The notes: generated from the letters alone by a model not told the origin. A stretch of 64,000 nucleotides of DNA from an uncultured Mollicutes bacterium (GCA_900545015.1 UQXJ01000003.1:21885-85884); one strand, 5' to 3'; counted from the first letter of the stretch, positions 17,825 to 28,237 are shown. Program-made: numbers and translations.

Positions 17825-20818
17825 ATGAAGAAAAGAAAGTTTATATATGCCGTCAGTGCATTATTATTACTTGGTGCTCCACTCGCTCTAGCTAGCTGTG
17901 GTGGAAATACACCAACTCCACAACCTACTCCAAATCCAAATCCAGGACCAAGCGAAGGCAAAGTTAAAGATTTTAGTGTAAGTCTAAGTAGTGAAAAAGC
18001 TATTTATACAGGTGAACAAGTCACAATCGTTGCAACATCTTTAACAGAAGGCGTTACTGGTGAATTTATTTTTGATGTAACTAGCGGATCAGAATTTATT
18101 TCTGTTAACGATAATGGTGTCGTTACTGGTTTAGCTAAAGGTAAAGGTGTTGTTACAGTAAAATGCAGAAATGGTGCTGATGATTTAAAAGACAAAACAG
18201 TTGAAATTGAATGTTTAGGTCAACCTGAAAATGCTGTAGGACCATATAACTATGTTGCTTCATCATATGAAGAAAAACTTCAAATTTTAGGAAAACTTGA
18301 AAAATATGCAGTTGATAAACACTTAACTGGTATTACATTATTCCAAAATGGTGGTTATGTTGCTTATAGCAGTAGAGTTAAACTTCCAACAGCAAAATAT
18401 ATTACAGGCTATGGCCTTGGTGTTTTAAGTGAAGGTTCAATCACAACTCCATTAACTGCTGACCAAGAAAGCAATAGCTCATGGCAAATGTATTACCATG
18501 GTTATGGCGGAGCTTCAAATAAACAAAAATTCAACTATCTCGATGATACAGGTAGTGAATCAGCAGATCTTTATGGATATGTTTCATCTGGTTATTATTC
18601 AACAAAGATGAATTCAACTAAAGATGGCTATGAATGGTATCCTGTTTTAGCAAAAGCTAACCCAGTTACTGGTGATTTTAGACCACAAGCTTTAAATAAA
18701 AATGAAGCAACAGGACTTGCAACTAAATATAAAGTTTATTTAAGAACTGGAAAAGATGGTTTAAAATACAACACATTAGGCAAATATAAAGATAAATATG
18801 CTGGTAGAGGTGTAGAACTTGAAGACTATGTAACTCCATATAGACTTTTACTTAATCAAAAAGTTGGTTTAGCTAGAAGTGCTGATATGATTAGCGATTC
18901 AAGCAATTCAACATTAAAAGGTGCTAAAGCATATTATTCACAAACTAAAGACAACTCAAATATCGAAGAAACAAAAGATGTTTTTGATAAATTAGTTGGT
19001 ATTAAAACTAACGAAGAAGAAGGAAGCATTACATTTACATTTAATACTCCTGTCAACCAATTCTCAGCGATGAGAAATCTTTCAGGATCACTCTATTCAC
19101 CAATTCCTGCTGAATTTATTAAAGAAATTGGTAAAGGTTCAAAAGGTTGGACTGAAAAAGATGCTTATTATTATGGTATGAAGAGAACTTATGGTACTGT
19201 TAATTCAGACAATGGTTCAAAACCTGTTGATAACTTACTTTCAGTTGCTCCATATGTTCTTGAAACAAGTGATAATACTTATAACGTCTATAAAAGAAAC
19301 CCATTATGGTATGAATTCTCAAGTAGTGATGAATCAATCAAAAATAGATATTCAATTGAAGGTATTAAATTAGTATATATTCAAGGTGCTGCAAGTGATA
19401 AGAATGCTGCTTTTAAAGCTTACCAAAAAGGTGGTATTGATGCTTGTGCGATTCCAAAGGATTATATTGCTGAATATCAAAATAAAGAAGGAACAACAAA
19501 AACTGAAGGTGATTCAACTTTCAAACTTAATTTAAATACGTGTACACAAGAAGAATGGGAAGCAATCTTTGGTACTAAAGGAACAAATCCAAATGGTGGA
19601 CAAACATGGAAGTGCAAACCATTAATGTCAAATGATAACTTCATCAATGCTTTGTCATTCTCAATTGATAGAGAAACATTCGCTTCAACTCGTGGAAATA
19701 TTGCATCACAATCATATTTTGCTCCTGCTTATTTATGGGACCCAGAAAACGGTAAATCATATGATGAAACTGCAGAACATAAAGCAGCAATTGCTAATTA
19801 TTCACCAGAAACAACTGGATATAATGAAGAATTAGCTGTTCAATTATTTGATAAAGCAATCACAGAAGAAGTTAATGCTGGTAAATATCAAAAGAATGGT
19901 AGTGAAACAATCTATATGAAATGGATGAACACTACAGATAAAGATGATTTCGGTAACGAAATTGTTCAATATTTTAATAAAGCATTCGAAAAAACAAATG
20001 CATTTAAGAATGGTTTTAAGTTAACATTCGAACAAGATAAAGGTAACACAGACTATCAACAAGTTTATAACAAGATGAAAGCTGGTACATTCGATATTGG
20101 ATTTGGTTCTATTAGTGGTATGCAAACTGATCCTCTTGGCTTCTTAGAAGTTATGAAGAGCAATAACTCAACTGGATTCACACTTAACTATGGATGTGAT
20201 ACATCAGTCGTTGATGAAAGTGATAACAATTATATCTTATTTGATGGTAAAAAATGGAGTTTTGACTCACTTTGGACTGCAGCAAATAAAGGTGCTATTG
20301 TTGGAGGCGCTTCAACAAAAGGTAAAGTTATTGAAAAGCCAGTCACATTAAAACAAAGTGGTAGCGGAAGTGCCAATGCAGAAGTTGATGGCGTTAAATA
20401 TAGAAAACTTGCTATTCAATTAGTTAAAGATACTGAAGCTGCAGCTACTGAAACTAAATTTAAAGTCGTTGCTTCTAAAGAAAAAGAAAGCGATGATTAT
20501 ATTACTGTAAATATTAACTATAACGAAGGTACAACACCTAAAGTTGCAGTTTATAACATTGCATATGGTTCAAACTTTATTCTATACGGAAAAGGTGTTG
20601 ATAAGTCAACTGGTGAAATTACTGGTGACTATGGCACTGTTTATATCTTAATTCCAGAAACTATTAATAGTGCTACAACTGATGGACAAATTAATGAAAC
20701 AATCTTATATAAGAATATTAAGTCAATGAGCGTTTACGTCAGCTACTATATGGAAATTAATAATGTTCCAACATCTACAACATTAGATTTGACATTAAAC
20801 GATAATACAATTAAATAG
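17825..20818 (+). CDS. oppA: Oligopeptide ABC transporter, substrate-binding lipoprotein (copy 1)
   Basis: A family 5 extracellular solute-binding protein of 997 aa, far longer than the usual about 540. The signal peptide ends at lipobox LASC and is followed by a Pro/Asn/Thr-rich linker. Residues about 43-130 are an extra Ig-like (BIG2-type) domain ('YTGEQVTIVATSLTEG', 'EFISVNDNGVVTGLAKG'). The SBP_bac_5 fold starts about 140; the family's first strand appears as 'KYITGYGLGVLSEGSI' and the hinge region as 'NDNFINALSFSIDRETFA'. The C-terminus carries a further about 200-residue extension. It binds oligopeptides outside the membrane and hands them to OppBC. A terminator separates it from oppB, which would make the binding protein more abundant than the permease. 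Paralogue at 28795. Confidence 0.9.
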   Translation: MKKRKFIYAVSALLLLGAPLALASCGGNTPTPQPTPNPNPGPSEGKVKDFSVSLSSEKAIYTGEQVTIVATSLTEGVTGEFIFDVTSGSEFISVNDNGVVTGLAKGKGVVTVKCRNGADDLKDKTVEIECLGQPENAVGPYNYVASSYEEKLQILGKLEKYAVDKHLTGITLFQNGGYVAYSSRVKLPTAKYITGYGLGVLSEGSITTPLTADQESNSSWQMYYHGYGGASNKQKFNYLDDTGSESADLYGYVSSGYYSTKMNSTKDGYEWYPVLAKANPVTGDFRPQALNKNEATGLATKYKVYLRTGKDGLKYNTLGKYKDKYAGRGVELEDYVTPYRLLLNQKVGLARSADMISDSSNSTLKGAKAYYSQTKDNSNIEETKDVFDKLVGIKTNEEEGSITFTFNTPVNQFSAMRNLSGSLYSPIPAEFIKEIGKGSKGWTEKDAYYYGMKRTYGTVNSDNGSKPVDNLLSVAPYVLETSDNTYNVYKRNPLWYEFSSSDESIKNRYSIEGIKLVYIQGAASDKNAAFKAYQKGGIDACAIPKDYIAEYQNKEGTTKTEGDSTFKLNLNTCTQEEWEAIFGTKGTNPNGGQTWKCKPLMSNDNFINALSFSIDRETFASTRGNIASQSYFAPAYLWDPENGKSYDETAEHKAAIANYSPETTGYNEELAVQLFDKAITEEVNAGKYQKNGSETIYMKWMNTTDKDDFGNEIVQYFNKAFEKTNAFKNGFKLTFEQDKGNTDYQQVYNKMKAGTFDIGFGSISGMQTDPLGFLEVMKSNNSTGFTLNYGCDTSVVDESDNNYILFDGKKWSFDSLWTAANKGAIVGGASTKGKVIEKPVTLKQSGSGSANAEVDGVKYRKLAIQLVKDTEAAATETKFKVVASKEKESDDYITVNINYNEGTTPKVAVYNIAYGSNFILYGKGVDKSTGEITGDYGTVYILIPETINSATTDGQINETILYKNIKSMSVYVSYYMEINNVPTSTTLDLTLNDNTIK

Positions 20819-20847
20819 TTTTAAAAAATATACGAATTTACACAAAT

Positions 20848-20871
20848 AAGTGGTGCTTTTGCACCACTTTT
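20848..20871 (+). terminator. Terminator between oppA and oppB (copy 1)
   Basis: Perfect 9-bp arms AAGTGGTGC and GCACCACTT with TTTT loop and a short T tract. The second opp operon has a terminator at the same place (31833). Confidence 0.75.
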
Positions 20872-20961
20872 CATTTATAATAAATTAGGTTTTTAGCGCA
20901 ATTTTTTGTTGTCAAAAAGTTGGCTAATGCTAAAATATTCATTACGTTTAAGGAGAAAAGT

Positions 20962-22017
20962 ATGTGGAAATATGTACTTAAAAGAATCGCTTTAGCGTTT
21001 GCTACAGCTTTTATCATTCTAAGTTTGACATTCATCTTAATGAAACTTTTACCTTTTTCTGAACCAGCTGGTATGGCGGTAGATAAATTTAGATATTATC
21101 AAGACCAAGTTGCTCAAGGATTTGTTATTAGTTTTTCAGAAGAACAATCTAATTTAGGAAAATACTTATGGACAACAAGTGGAACATCATTATTTAATGA
21201 TGGAACTACATATTATTACTATGTCCGCCCAGTATTTGAACAATATGGAAACTGGCTTAAAAATGTCTTTACAGAATGGGATTGGGGTGTTTCAACATAC
21301 ATTTTACCTAATGCAAGTGCTATGTCTATTATTGGAAATAGACTTCCTACAACAATTGGCGTAAATATTATTTCTGTTATTATTTCAGTTCCTCTTGGAA
21401 TTTTATTAGGAATTTGGGCTGCTTTAAAGAAAAATAAACCTACAGATCACATTATTTCAACTGTAATTATGATTTTTATTAGCGTTCCATCGTTTATTAT
21501 CATTTCTTTATTAATGAAATGGCTCGCTTATGATACAGGTTTATTACCATGGCAGTGGCCAGATGCAACAAGTAGTGCTGGAACAAAAGCATTGGGATAC
21601 ATTATTCCTGTTACAGCTCTTTGCTTTGGATCTATTTGTGGATACTGTAGATTTACTCGTGCTGAACTTTGTGAAGTTATGAGCAGCGATTATCTTTTAC
21701 TTGCTAGAACAAAAGGTTTAACAAAAAGACAATGTATCGTTCGTCATGCTTTAAGAAATGCAATGGTTCCTATTGTTCCATCTATTCTTGCTGAATTTAT
21801 TGGTATTTTAAGTGGTTCAATGATTCTTGAAAACTTATACAATATTCCAGGAATTGGTAGCTTATTCGTTACTGCACTTAATTCAAAAGATTACAATGTT
21901 TTAATGGTTGATATGGCAATCTTTACTCTTGTTAGTTTAGTTGCTGGTGTCATTCTTGATATTTCATACGGCTTTATCGATCCACGTATTAGAATGGGAG
22001 CAAAGAACAATGGATAA
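20962..22017 (+). CDS. oppB: Oligopeptide ABC transporter permease OppB (copy 1)
   Basis: The start is at 20962 (AAGGAG at 20950-20955; the upstream in-frame ATG at 20920 has no ribosome site). The 351-residue protein begins with the typical 'MWKYVLKRIALAFATAF' first helix. The C-terminal half has the conserved permease coupling motif around 'ELCEVMSSDYLLLARTKGL' followed by 'RHALRNAMVPIVP', and the last helix ends 'YGFIDPRIRMG'. Compared with ordinary OppB, the extracellular loop after helix 1 (about residues 35-115) is enlarged. It overlaps oppC by 8 bp, which implies translational coupling. Confidence 0.93.
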   Translation: MWKYVLKRIALAFATAFIILSLTFILMKLLPFSEPAGMAVDKFRYYQDQVAQGFVISFSEEQSNLGKYLWTTSGTSLFNDGTTYYYYVRPVFEQYGNWLKNVFTEWDWGVSTYILPNASAMSIIGNRLPTTIGVNIISVIISVPLGILLGIWAALKKNKPTDHIISTVIMIFISVPSFIIISLLMKWLAYDTGLLPWQWPDATSSAGTKALGYIIPVTALCFGSICGYCRFTRAELCEVMSSDYLLLARTKGLTKRQCIVRHALRNAMVPIVPSILAEFIGILSGSMILENLYNIPGIGSLFVTALNSKDYNVLMVDMAIFTLVSLVAGVILDISYGFIDPRIRMGAKNNG

Positions 22018-24274
22018 TAAAAAAGAATATGTTTATAGAGATAGTTCCCAAGTAGAACACAGCATTGAGATCTCCTCAAATGATTTTAATTTAGCTCAAA
22101 AAAGTGAAGGAATTCACGATCAAAAATTTAAAACAAAGCCTACAACATTCTTAAAGGACGCTTTTAGAAGATTTAGAAAGAATAAAAGTAGTGTTGCTGG
22201 AGCAATTATTTTAGGTTCTTTATTACTTTTAAGTATTGTTTTGCCTTTAGCAATTCCTTATAACGTCGACGCTTCTAATCCACATCCTGAAGAAACATTA
22301 TTAGCACCTAAATTGTTTAATACTGGTACAGGGTTTTGGGATGGAACCGAAAAGAAGACAAATATTCCAGTTGATCCAAGTAGAAAAGTAACATTTGAAG
22401 GTGTTGATTATTATTATCCTTTTGAATCATCATACCCAAGTAGAGCAGTTAGTAATTTAACTCCTGCTAGAGGTGGCTATGTAAATATTTTTACTCAAAG
22501 TGCTACAGGTGGTTTCTTATCACTTGTTAATGATAAAATAGTTGAATCAAATGAAACTGAAAAGCTTGAAGAAAATGCTGCAATCTTTGGCTCACCATCA
22601 TTTAATTATGCACTTAGACTAAATACATACGATTTAAGTTTTGCTGTTGCTAATGATGATTTTTCAAATGAATTACAACAAGGAAGTTCTAATGCTGATG
22701 GAAAAGGCTACTCAAAAGCTAAATTTAAAGTTTATTTTACATATAGTGTACCTTCAGTTAGCACAACAGAAACATTTGAATATGTTTTAAAAGATTATGA
22801 AGATGAAAATTTAACTAACGCTACAACTGCTGAAGTTGAAGACAAATATGGTGAACAAGTTTTAAGCACAAATAGTATTACAACTTATAACTTTGAAAAT
22901 GTATTTGAAGGTCTTAAAACAAAAGAAATTACTTATAAACACGAAGTAGAAGGTGTTGAAAAAGAGGAAACTTTTAAACCTTTTGAAAAGGGTATAAATG
23001 ATCTTAATTTAAAAGTTAGTATTCTTCCAAATTCGAATAATTACACTTATTTAATGCTTAAAAATGTAACATTAACTTCTAGTGATAAAACTGAAAATAA
23101 TAAACTTACTAAAATTAGCTTTGCTGATGGTGTTAGTGATCTTAAAAAAGATTCTAGCCAAAAAGATTATTATTGGACATTTACAGGAAGAAGAGAATTA
23201 TTCCATGGTATTGGCTTAGTTGCTGATTTTACATTTGATACATATGCAGTTCCTTATGGAATTCAAATTAAAAATGTTGGTTCAACATTAATTGAAACTT
23301 ACATTAAAAACGGCTGGTTATCATTAACTAATAATCCAGAAATTACATCAGCTTCAACTGATGAAGATATTAAAAATGCAGTCGCAAAGACTTTAGATAA
23401 AGGTTATAAATTAACTAGACAAAAAGAAATTAATGCTTTATTTAAAGTTGAAGAAAAATGTCCTATCTATCCTTATGCTGAAGGAAATGAACAAAGTGGT
23501 ATTACTAAAATTAGTAGAAGTTCACACGATGATATTACAGTTTATAATTTAAGTTGTTATGTCTATGGATATAAATTCTTAGGCTATGATTCAATGCCAT
23601 CATATTTTGTTGGCACTGATGCTCAAGGATTTGATTTACTTAAATCTACATTCGTTGGTTTAAGAAATTCATTAATGCTTGGTCTTTTAACTTTCGCAAT
23701 TTGCTTCTCATTCGGTCTTGTTTGGGGTGCTGTTAGTGGATACTTTGGTGGCGCAACAGATATTATCATGCAAAGATTTACTGATATTTTAAGTGGTGTT
23801 CCATGGATTGTTATCATGACACTTTGTATTTTAAATATGGGAAGTGGATTTGGAACATTCATTCTTGCTATGTGTTTAACTGGCTGGATTGGTACAGCAA
23901 GTTTAACTCGTACACAATTCTATAGATTTAGAGATAGAGAATATACTCTTGCTAGTAGAACACTTGGCGCAAGCGATTTCAGATTAATCTTTAAACATAT
24001 TTTGCCTAACGCAATGGGTACAATTATTACATCATCAGTTTTAATGATTCCTAGTGTTATTTTCTCAGAAGCAACAATTTCCTATTTAGGTCTTGGCTTC
24101 CAAAGTATGAAATCATTAGGTGTTATCCTTTCTAAAAACCAAGGTTTCTTATCAACTTATCCATATTTAATCTTATTCCCTTCGATTATTATGGCTTTAA
24201 TTATGATTAGTTTTAACTTATTTGGTAACGGATTGAGAGATGCATTCAATCCATCATTAAAGGGGAGTGAATAA
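22010..24274 (+). CDS. oppC: Oligopeptide ABC permease OppC with large extracellular insertion (copy 1)
   Basis: The start ATG at 22010 lies inside the oppB stop region; the longer frame from 21941 is rejected because it reads through oppB. The protein is 754 aa where OppC is usually about 300. A cytoplasmic N-terminus with 'FLKDAFRRFRKNKSSVAG' is followed by helix 1 (about 64-86). Then some 430 residues of beta-rich extracellular sequence are inserted before the permease core resumes at about 525 ('FVGTDAQGFDLLK'), with the coupling helix motif 'REYTLASRTLGASD' and the closing 'LFGNGLRDAFNP'. The insertion starts 'APKLFNTGTGFWDGT', nearly the same as in copy 2, so it is ancestral to the duplication. 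Role probably peptide capture or docking of OppA (inference). Confidence 0.92.
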   Translation: MDNKKEYVYRDSSQVEHSIEISSNDFNLAQKSEGIHDQKFKTKPTTFLKDAFRRFRKNKSSVAGAIILGSLLLLSIVLPLAIPYNVDASNPHPEETLLAPKLFNTGTGFWDGTEKKTNIPVDPSRKVTFEGVDYYYPFESSYPSRAVSNLTPARGGYVNIFTQSATGGFLSLVNDKIVESNETEKLEENAAIFGSPSFNYALRLNTYDLSFAVANDDFSNELQQGSSNADGKGYSKAKFKVYFTYSVPSVSTTETFEYVLKDYEDENLTNATTAEVEDKYGEQVLSTNSITTYNFENVFEGLKTKEITYKHEVEGVEKEETFKPFEKGINDLNLKVSILPNSNNYTYLMLKNVTLTSSDKTENNKLTKISFADGVSDLKKDSSQKDYYWTFTGRRELFHGIGLVADFTFDTYAVPYGIQIKNVGSTLIETYIKNGWLSLTNNPEITSASTDEDIKNAVAKTLDKGYKLTRQKEINALFKVEEKCPIYPYAEGNEQSGITKISRSSHDDITVYNLSCYVYGYKFLGYDSMPSYFVGTDAQGFDLLKSTFVGLRNSLMLGLLTFAICFSFGLVWGAVSGYFGGATDIIMQRFTDILSGVPWIVIMTLCILNMGSGFGTFILAMCLTGWIGTASLTRTQFYRFRDREYTLASRTLGASDFRLIFKHILPNAMGTIITSSVLMIPSVIFSEATISYLGLGFQSMKSLGVILSKNQGFLSTYPYLILFPSIIMALIMISFNLFGNGLRDAFNPSLKGSE

Positions 24275-24275
24275 T

Positions 24276-27200
24276 ATGAAAGAAATGAAAACAAATATCG
24301 ATTATACAAATACTCCTAAAGTTCTCGAAGTAAATAACTTAAGAGTTAACTTTAAAAGTGATAGTGGATTAGTTTATGCAGTTAGAGGAGTTTCCTTTGA
24401 TTTATATAAAGGAGAAACTCTTTGTATTGTTGGTGAATCTGGTTCAGGTAAATCCGTTACTAGTAAAACAATTATGGGTATTTTAGCTAATAATGCTATT
24501 ATCGAAAGTGGACAAATTTTATACGAAGGTGAAGATTTAGTTAGAATCAGTGAAGAAGAATTCCATAGAATTAGAGGAAACAAAATTGGAATGATTTTCC
24601 AAGATCCTCTTTCTTCATTAAACCCAATTGTTAAAATTGGTAAACAAATTACCGAAGCTACATTAATCAACAAAAACATTTTGAAGAAACATTATAGTGA
24701 TTTAATTTCTAAGCAACTTGTTGCTTTAAGAAATAATGATGCTAATAAAATTTACGAATTTAATAAAATTAGTAATGAAATTGAAAAGATTGATTCATAC
24801 ATTAAAGATTTAAATGATAAGAAGAATCCTGTTTCACTTGAAAAAAGAAGTGAAATTGATGAATTCATTCATTTATTTAAGAAAGAAAACGATGATAATC
24901 TTTCTAAACTTCATGAAGATGTTAGACTTGCTAATGAAGAAGATACTTTTGAAAACAAATATCAAGAAGTATTAATCAAAGAAAAGAAATTAAATTTATT
25001 AGTTCTTAAAGAAGAAATCTTTAATAAATTTAAAGTAGTAGTTGAAAATATTCCAGTTGATCAAGTTGAAGCTTTAAATAAACGTAAAGAATATCTTGCT
25101 GAATTTAAAAAATATATAGATAGAGAAAATAAAGAATTAAAACCTCTTTATAAAAAAGCATTAGCTTCTAGAAAGAAAGATGCTGCTGTTGAAAACAAAA
25201 AATATGCAGCTGAATTAAAAGAAACTGCTGATAAAAAGTTAAGTGAACTTCAAGTTGAACTTGACAAAGTTAATTCTTTAATTTCAAACGTTTTACCTTC
25301 ATTAAGTGAAGAAGAGAAGAAAAACTATGATGAAATTTTAGCAAGAATTGAACCTAAAAAAGTTAATCCAATTGTTAAATTCTTTAAAAAGGAAAAACAA
25401 GAAGAAATTAATATTTCTAAGATTAGTAAAAAAGATGAAATCGTTACTAAAACTGGAAATGAAAAAATGGATAAACTTCTTTCTAAAAAAGAAGAAATAG
25501 AAACTAAGATTGAAGAAGTAAAAGATGAATATATTAATTCAACTAAAGTAACTAAAAAAGAAGCTAGAAAAATGGCTCTTCAAGTTATGAAAGAAGTTGG
25601 TATTCCTCTTCCTGAAAAACGTTTTAAACAATATCCATTTGAATTTTCAGGTGGTATGAGACAACGTATCGTCATCGCAATTGCTTTAACTGCAAATCCA
25701 GACATTTTAATTTGCGATGAACCTACAACTGCACTTGATGTTACTATTCAAGCTCAAATTCTTGAATTAATTAATAAATTAAAACGTGAAAGAGGACTTT
25801 CATGTATCTTTATTACTCACGATTTAGGTGTTGTTGCGAACATGGCTGATAGAGTTGCAGTTATGTATGCTGGTAAAATTGTTGAATATGGTACAAGTTA
25901 TGAAATTTTCTATAACCCAAAACATCCATATACTTGGGCACTTTTATCATCAATTCCTGATTTAGATAGTAAAGAAAAACTTGAAGCAATTCCTGGAACT
26001 CCACCAGATATGCGTTTCCCTCCTAAAGGTGATGCATTCGCTTTAAGAAGTAAATATGCTTTAGACATTGATTTTAAATATGAACCACCATACTTTAAAG
26101 TTAGTGATACACATTATGCTGCAACTTGGTTACTCCATGAAGATGCACCAAAAGTTGACATGCCAAAAATTGTTAAAACACGTATTGCTAATTCAATTAA
26201 AGCATACGAAGATGGAAATCATGATGACAACCAATTAAAATCACTTCCTGAAGAATCATTCAATTTTGTTGAAGAAGTAATGAACGCAAACGCTAAAGAA
26301 GCTTTAATGAAAACAAGCATGAAAGCTTATCAAGATTATGAATCTGGAAATATTAGTGTTTCTAAAGATATTTTAAATACTGAAGTTCATAATAGTGATT
26401 TTAAAGATGAACTAGAATTTATTGATCAAGATAACGTTGAAGATGAAATTTCAAATATTAAATCAAAATGCAAATTCAAAGAAGAATATGCTGAAGAAAA
26501 AACAATTTTAAGTGTTAATCACCTTAAACAATACTTCTTCTTTGGAAAAGGACCAAATAGATATAAATTAAAAGCAGTCCATGATGTATCTTTTAAAGTC
26601 AAGGAAGGTGAATGCTTTGGTATCGTTGGTGAATCTGGCTGTGGTAAAACTACAACAGGTCGTTCAATTATTAGACTTTATCACATTACTAGTGGCTCTA
26701 TTTACTATAAAGGTTATAGAATTGGTGCTGGTAGTAGATGGAATGAAAAAGAAATTAAATATACTAAGATTAGATACAACGCTCTTGAAAAAGAATTAAA
26801 AGCAAAGCTTGCTAAAAACGAAATTACAAAAGAAGAATTTGCTACAAAGTTAGAAGAAGCTAGAGAACATAAAAACAATATTGTTAGTGTTCAAAAAGCT
26901 AAAATTAATCAAATTAAATATGATGACAAGCATGTTAATAAGAAATTATTAAGTGAAATTCAAATGATCTTCCAAGATCCAATTGATTCACTTGACCCTC
27001 GTATGACTGTTGAGGACATTATTCAAGAGGGCTTAATTATTCAAGGCCATAAAAATAGAGCTGAAAACCATAAGAAGGTTGTCCAAGTTCTTGAAAAAGT
27101 TGGATTAATTGCAGATTACTGTAACAGATATCCACATGAATTCTCTGGTGGACAAAGACAAAGAATTGGTATTGCTCGTGCTCTTGTCATGAATCCTAAA

Positions 27201-28142
27201 TTATTAATTTGTGATGAACCAATTTCTGCTCTTGATGTTTCTATTCGTGCTCAAATTATTAATTTACTTAATGATTTAAAAGAAGAAATGGGCTTAACAA
27301 TTATGTTTATCGCTCATGATTTATCAGTAGTTAAATATTTCTGCGATAGAATTGCTGTTATGTATTTTGGTGAAATTGTTGAACTTGCAACTGCTGATGA
27401 ACTCTTCAGACATCCACTTCACCCTTATACAAAATCACTTTTAAGTGCTATTCCAAAACCAAATCCTTTAACTGAAAAAGATAGAGTTAGAATTCCTTAT
27501 AATCCACGTGAAGCACATGATTATAGTGTTGATAAACCATCATTTGTTGAGATTGAACCAGGACACTTTGTATTAGCAAATAAAGCTGAAGTTGAGAAAT
27601 ATAAAGCTGAAATGGTTGAACTCGATAAGAAAGCTGAATACGAAAAAGAAGAATTATTCAAAGGCGATGAAACAATTAACGAAGTAACTGAAGAAACTAA
27701 AGTTGAAGAAGTTATTAATGAAGAAAAAATTTCTGCAAAAGAAGTTGCTGAAGAAAAAACTTCTGATGAAAAAACAGCCGATGAAAAGACAAGTGAATCA
27801 ACTGAGGAAAAAACTTCTGAAGAAACTTCAAAAGAAGAACCTAAAAATTCTATTGAAGAAGCTGAAGAAGAAAAAGAAGAAACACAAGATAGATCTTCTA
27901 AAAAAGAACCTTCTGAGACTTTATTAAAGCAAAGAAGTGGTGAAATTAAAAAAGTCTACCATCTTAAAAAAGTTGATGGCAGATGGGAATTAATTCTTAA
28001 AGAAGGAATGAAAGTTATAAAAACTTTCCCAACTAAACAAGAAGCTTTAGTTTATAGCAAGAAATTAGTTGAGTCTCAAAATGGAACACTTCTAGTTCAT
28101 GCTTCAAAAGGCAAAAACAAAGGAAAATTCATTAAAGAATAA
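24276..28142 (+). CDS. oppDF: Fused OppD-OppF ATPase with C-terminal DUF2188-like domain
   Basis: A single 1288-residue polypeptide that drives oligopeptide import. The first ATPase has Walker A GESGSGKS (53-60), Q-loop Gln109 and the signature FSGGMRQR near 458. About 290 extra residues, Lys/Glu-rich and predicted coiled coil, lie between Q-loop and signature. Walker B is ILICDEPTTALD. After a linker comes OppF: Walker A GESGCGKT (785-792), Gln900 and signature near 957, with about 60 extra residues before its Q-loop. The tail (about 1130-1222) is Glu/Lys/Thr-rich low complexity. It ends in about 64 residues ('KVYHLKKVDGRWELILKEG') that match the DUF2188 pattern. The start at 24276 follows AGGGGAG. 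The second operon has D and F as separate genes without the tail domain, so fusion and tail are specific to this copy. Confidence 0.92.
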   Translation: MKEMKTNIDYTNTPKVLEVNNLRVNFKSDSGLVYAVRGVSFDLYKGETLCIVGESGSGKSVTSKTIMGILANNAIIESGQILYEGEDLVRISEEEFHRIRGNKIGMIFQDPLSSLNPIVKIGKQITEATLINKNILKKHYSDLISKQLVALRNNDANKIYEFNKISNEIEKIDSYIKDLNDKKNPVSLEKRSEIDEFIHLFKKENDDNLSKLHEDVRLANEEDTFENKYQEVLIKEKKLNLLVLKEEIFNKFKVVVENIPVDQVEALNKRKEYLAEFKKYIDRENKELKPLYKKALASRKKDAAVENKKYAAELKETADKKLSELQVELDKVNSLISNVLPSLSEEEKKNYDEILARIEPKKVNPIVKFFKKEKQEEINISKISKKDEIVTKTGNEKMDKLLSKKEEIETKIEEVKDEYINSTKVTKKEARKMALQVMKEVGIPLPEKRFKQYPFEFSGGMRQRIVIAIALTANPDILICDEPTTALDVTIQAQILELINKLKRERGLSCIFITHDLGVVANMADRVAVMYAGKIVEYGTSYEIFYNPKHPYTWALLSSIPDLDSKEKLEAIPGTPPDMRFPPKGDAFALRSKYALDIDFKYEPPYFKVSDTHYAATWLLHEDAPKVDMPKIVKTRIANSIKAYEDGNHDDNQLKSLPEESFNFVEEVMNANAKEALMKTSMKAYQDYESGNISVSKDILNTEVHNSDFKDELEFIDQDNVEDEISNIKSKCKFKEEYAEEKTILSVNHLKQYFFFGKGPNRYKLKAVHDVSFKVKEGECFGIVGESGCGKTTTGRSIIRLYHITSGSIYYKGYRIGAGSRWNEKEIKYTKIRYNALEKELKAKLAKNEITKEEFATKLEEAREHKNNIVSVQKAKINQIKYDDKHVNKKLLSEIQMIFQDPIDSLDPRMTVEDIIQEGLIIQGHKNRAENHKKVVQVLEKVGLIADYCNRYPHEFSGGQRQRIGIARALVMNPKLLICDEPISALDVSIRAQIINLLNDLKEEMGLTIMFIAHDLSVVKYFCDRIAVMYFGEIVELATADELFRHPLHPYTKSLLSAIPKPNPLTEKDRVRIPYNPREAHDYSVDKPSFVEIEPGHFVLANKAEVEKYKAEMVELDKKAEYEKEELFKGDETINEVTEETKVEEVINEEKISAKEVAEEKTSDEKTADEKTSESTEEKTSEETSKEEPKNSIEEAEEEKEETQDRSSKKEPSETLLKQRSGEIKKVYHLKKVDGRWELILKEGMKVIKTFPTKQEALVYSKKLVESQNGTLLVHASKGKNKGKFIKE

Positions 28143-28150
28143 ACAAAATT

Positions 28151-28179
28151 AAGGTGAGAACGAAAAACTCACCTTTTTT
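28151..28179 (+). terminator. Intrinsic terminator of opp operon 1
   Basis: Arms AAGGTGAG and CTCACCTT directly followed by a T run, 8 bp after the oppDF stop. Confidence 0.85.
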
Positions 28180-28237
28180 CTTACTTAAAAATAGATTGTT
28201 AATGTATTTTTTCTTATTTAATGATAAATTAATACCC

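Noticed and set aside
21941..22009. Upstream extension of oppC from 21941
   Set aside because: It reads through the end of oppB in another frame and lacks the conserved OppC N-terminus; the coupled start at 22010 is better.
27703..27927. Lys/Leu-rich plus-strand frame inside the oppDF tail
   Set aside because: A shadow of the Glu/Lys-rich low-complexity tail in another frame.
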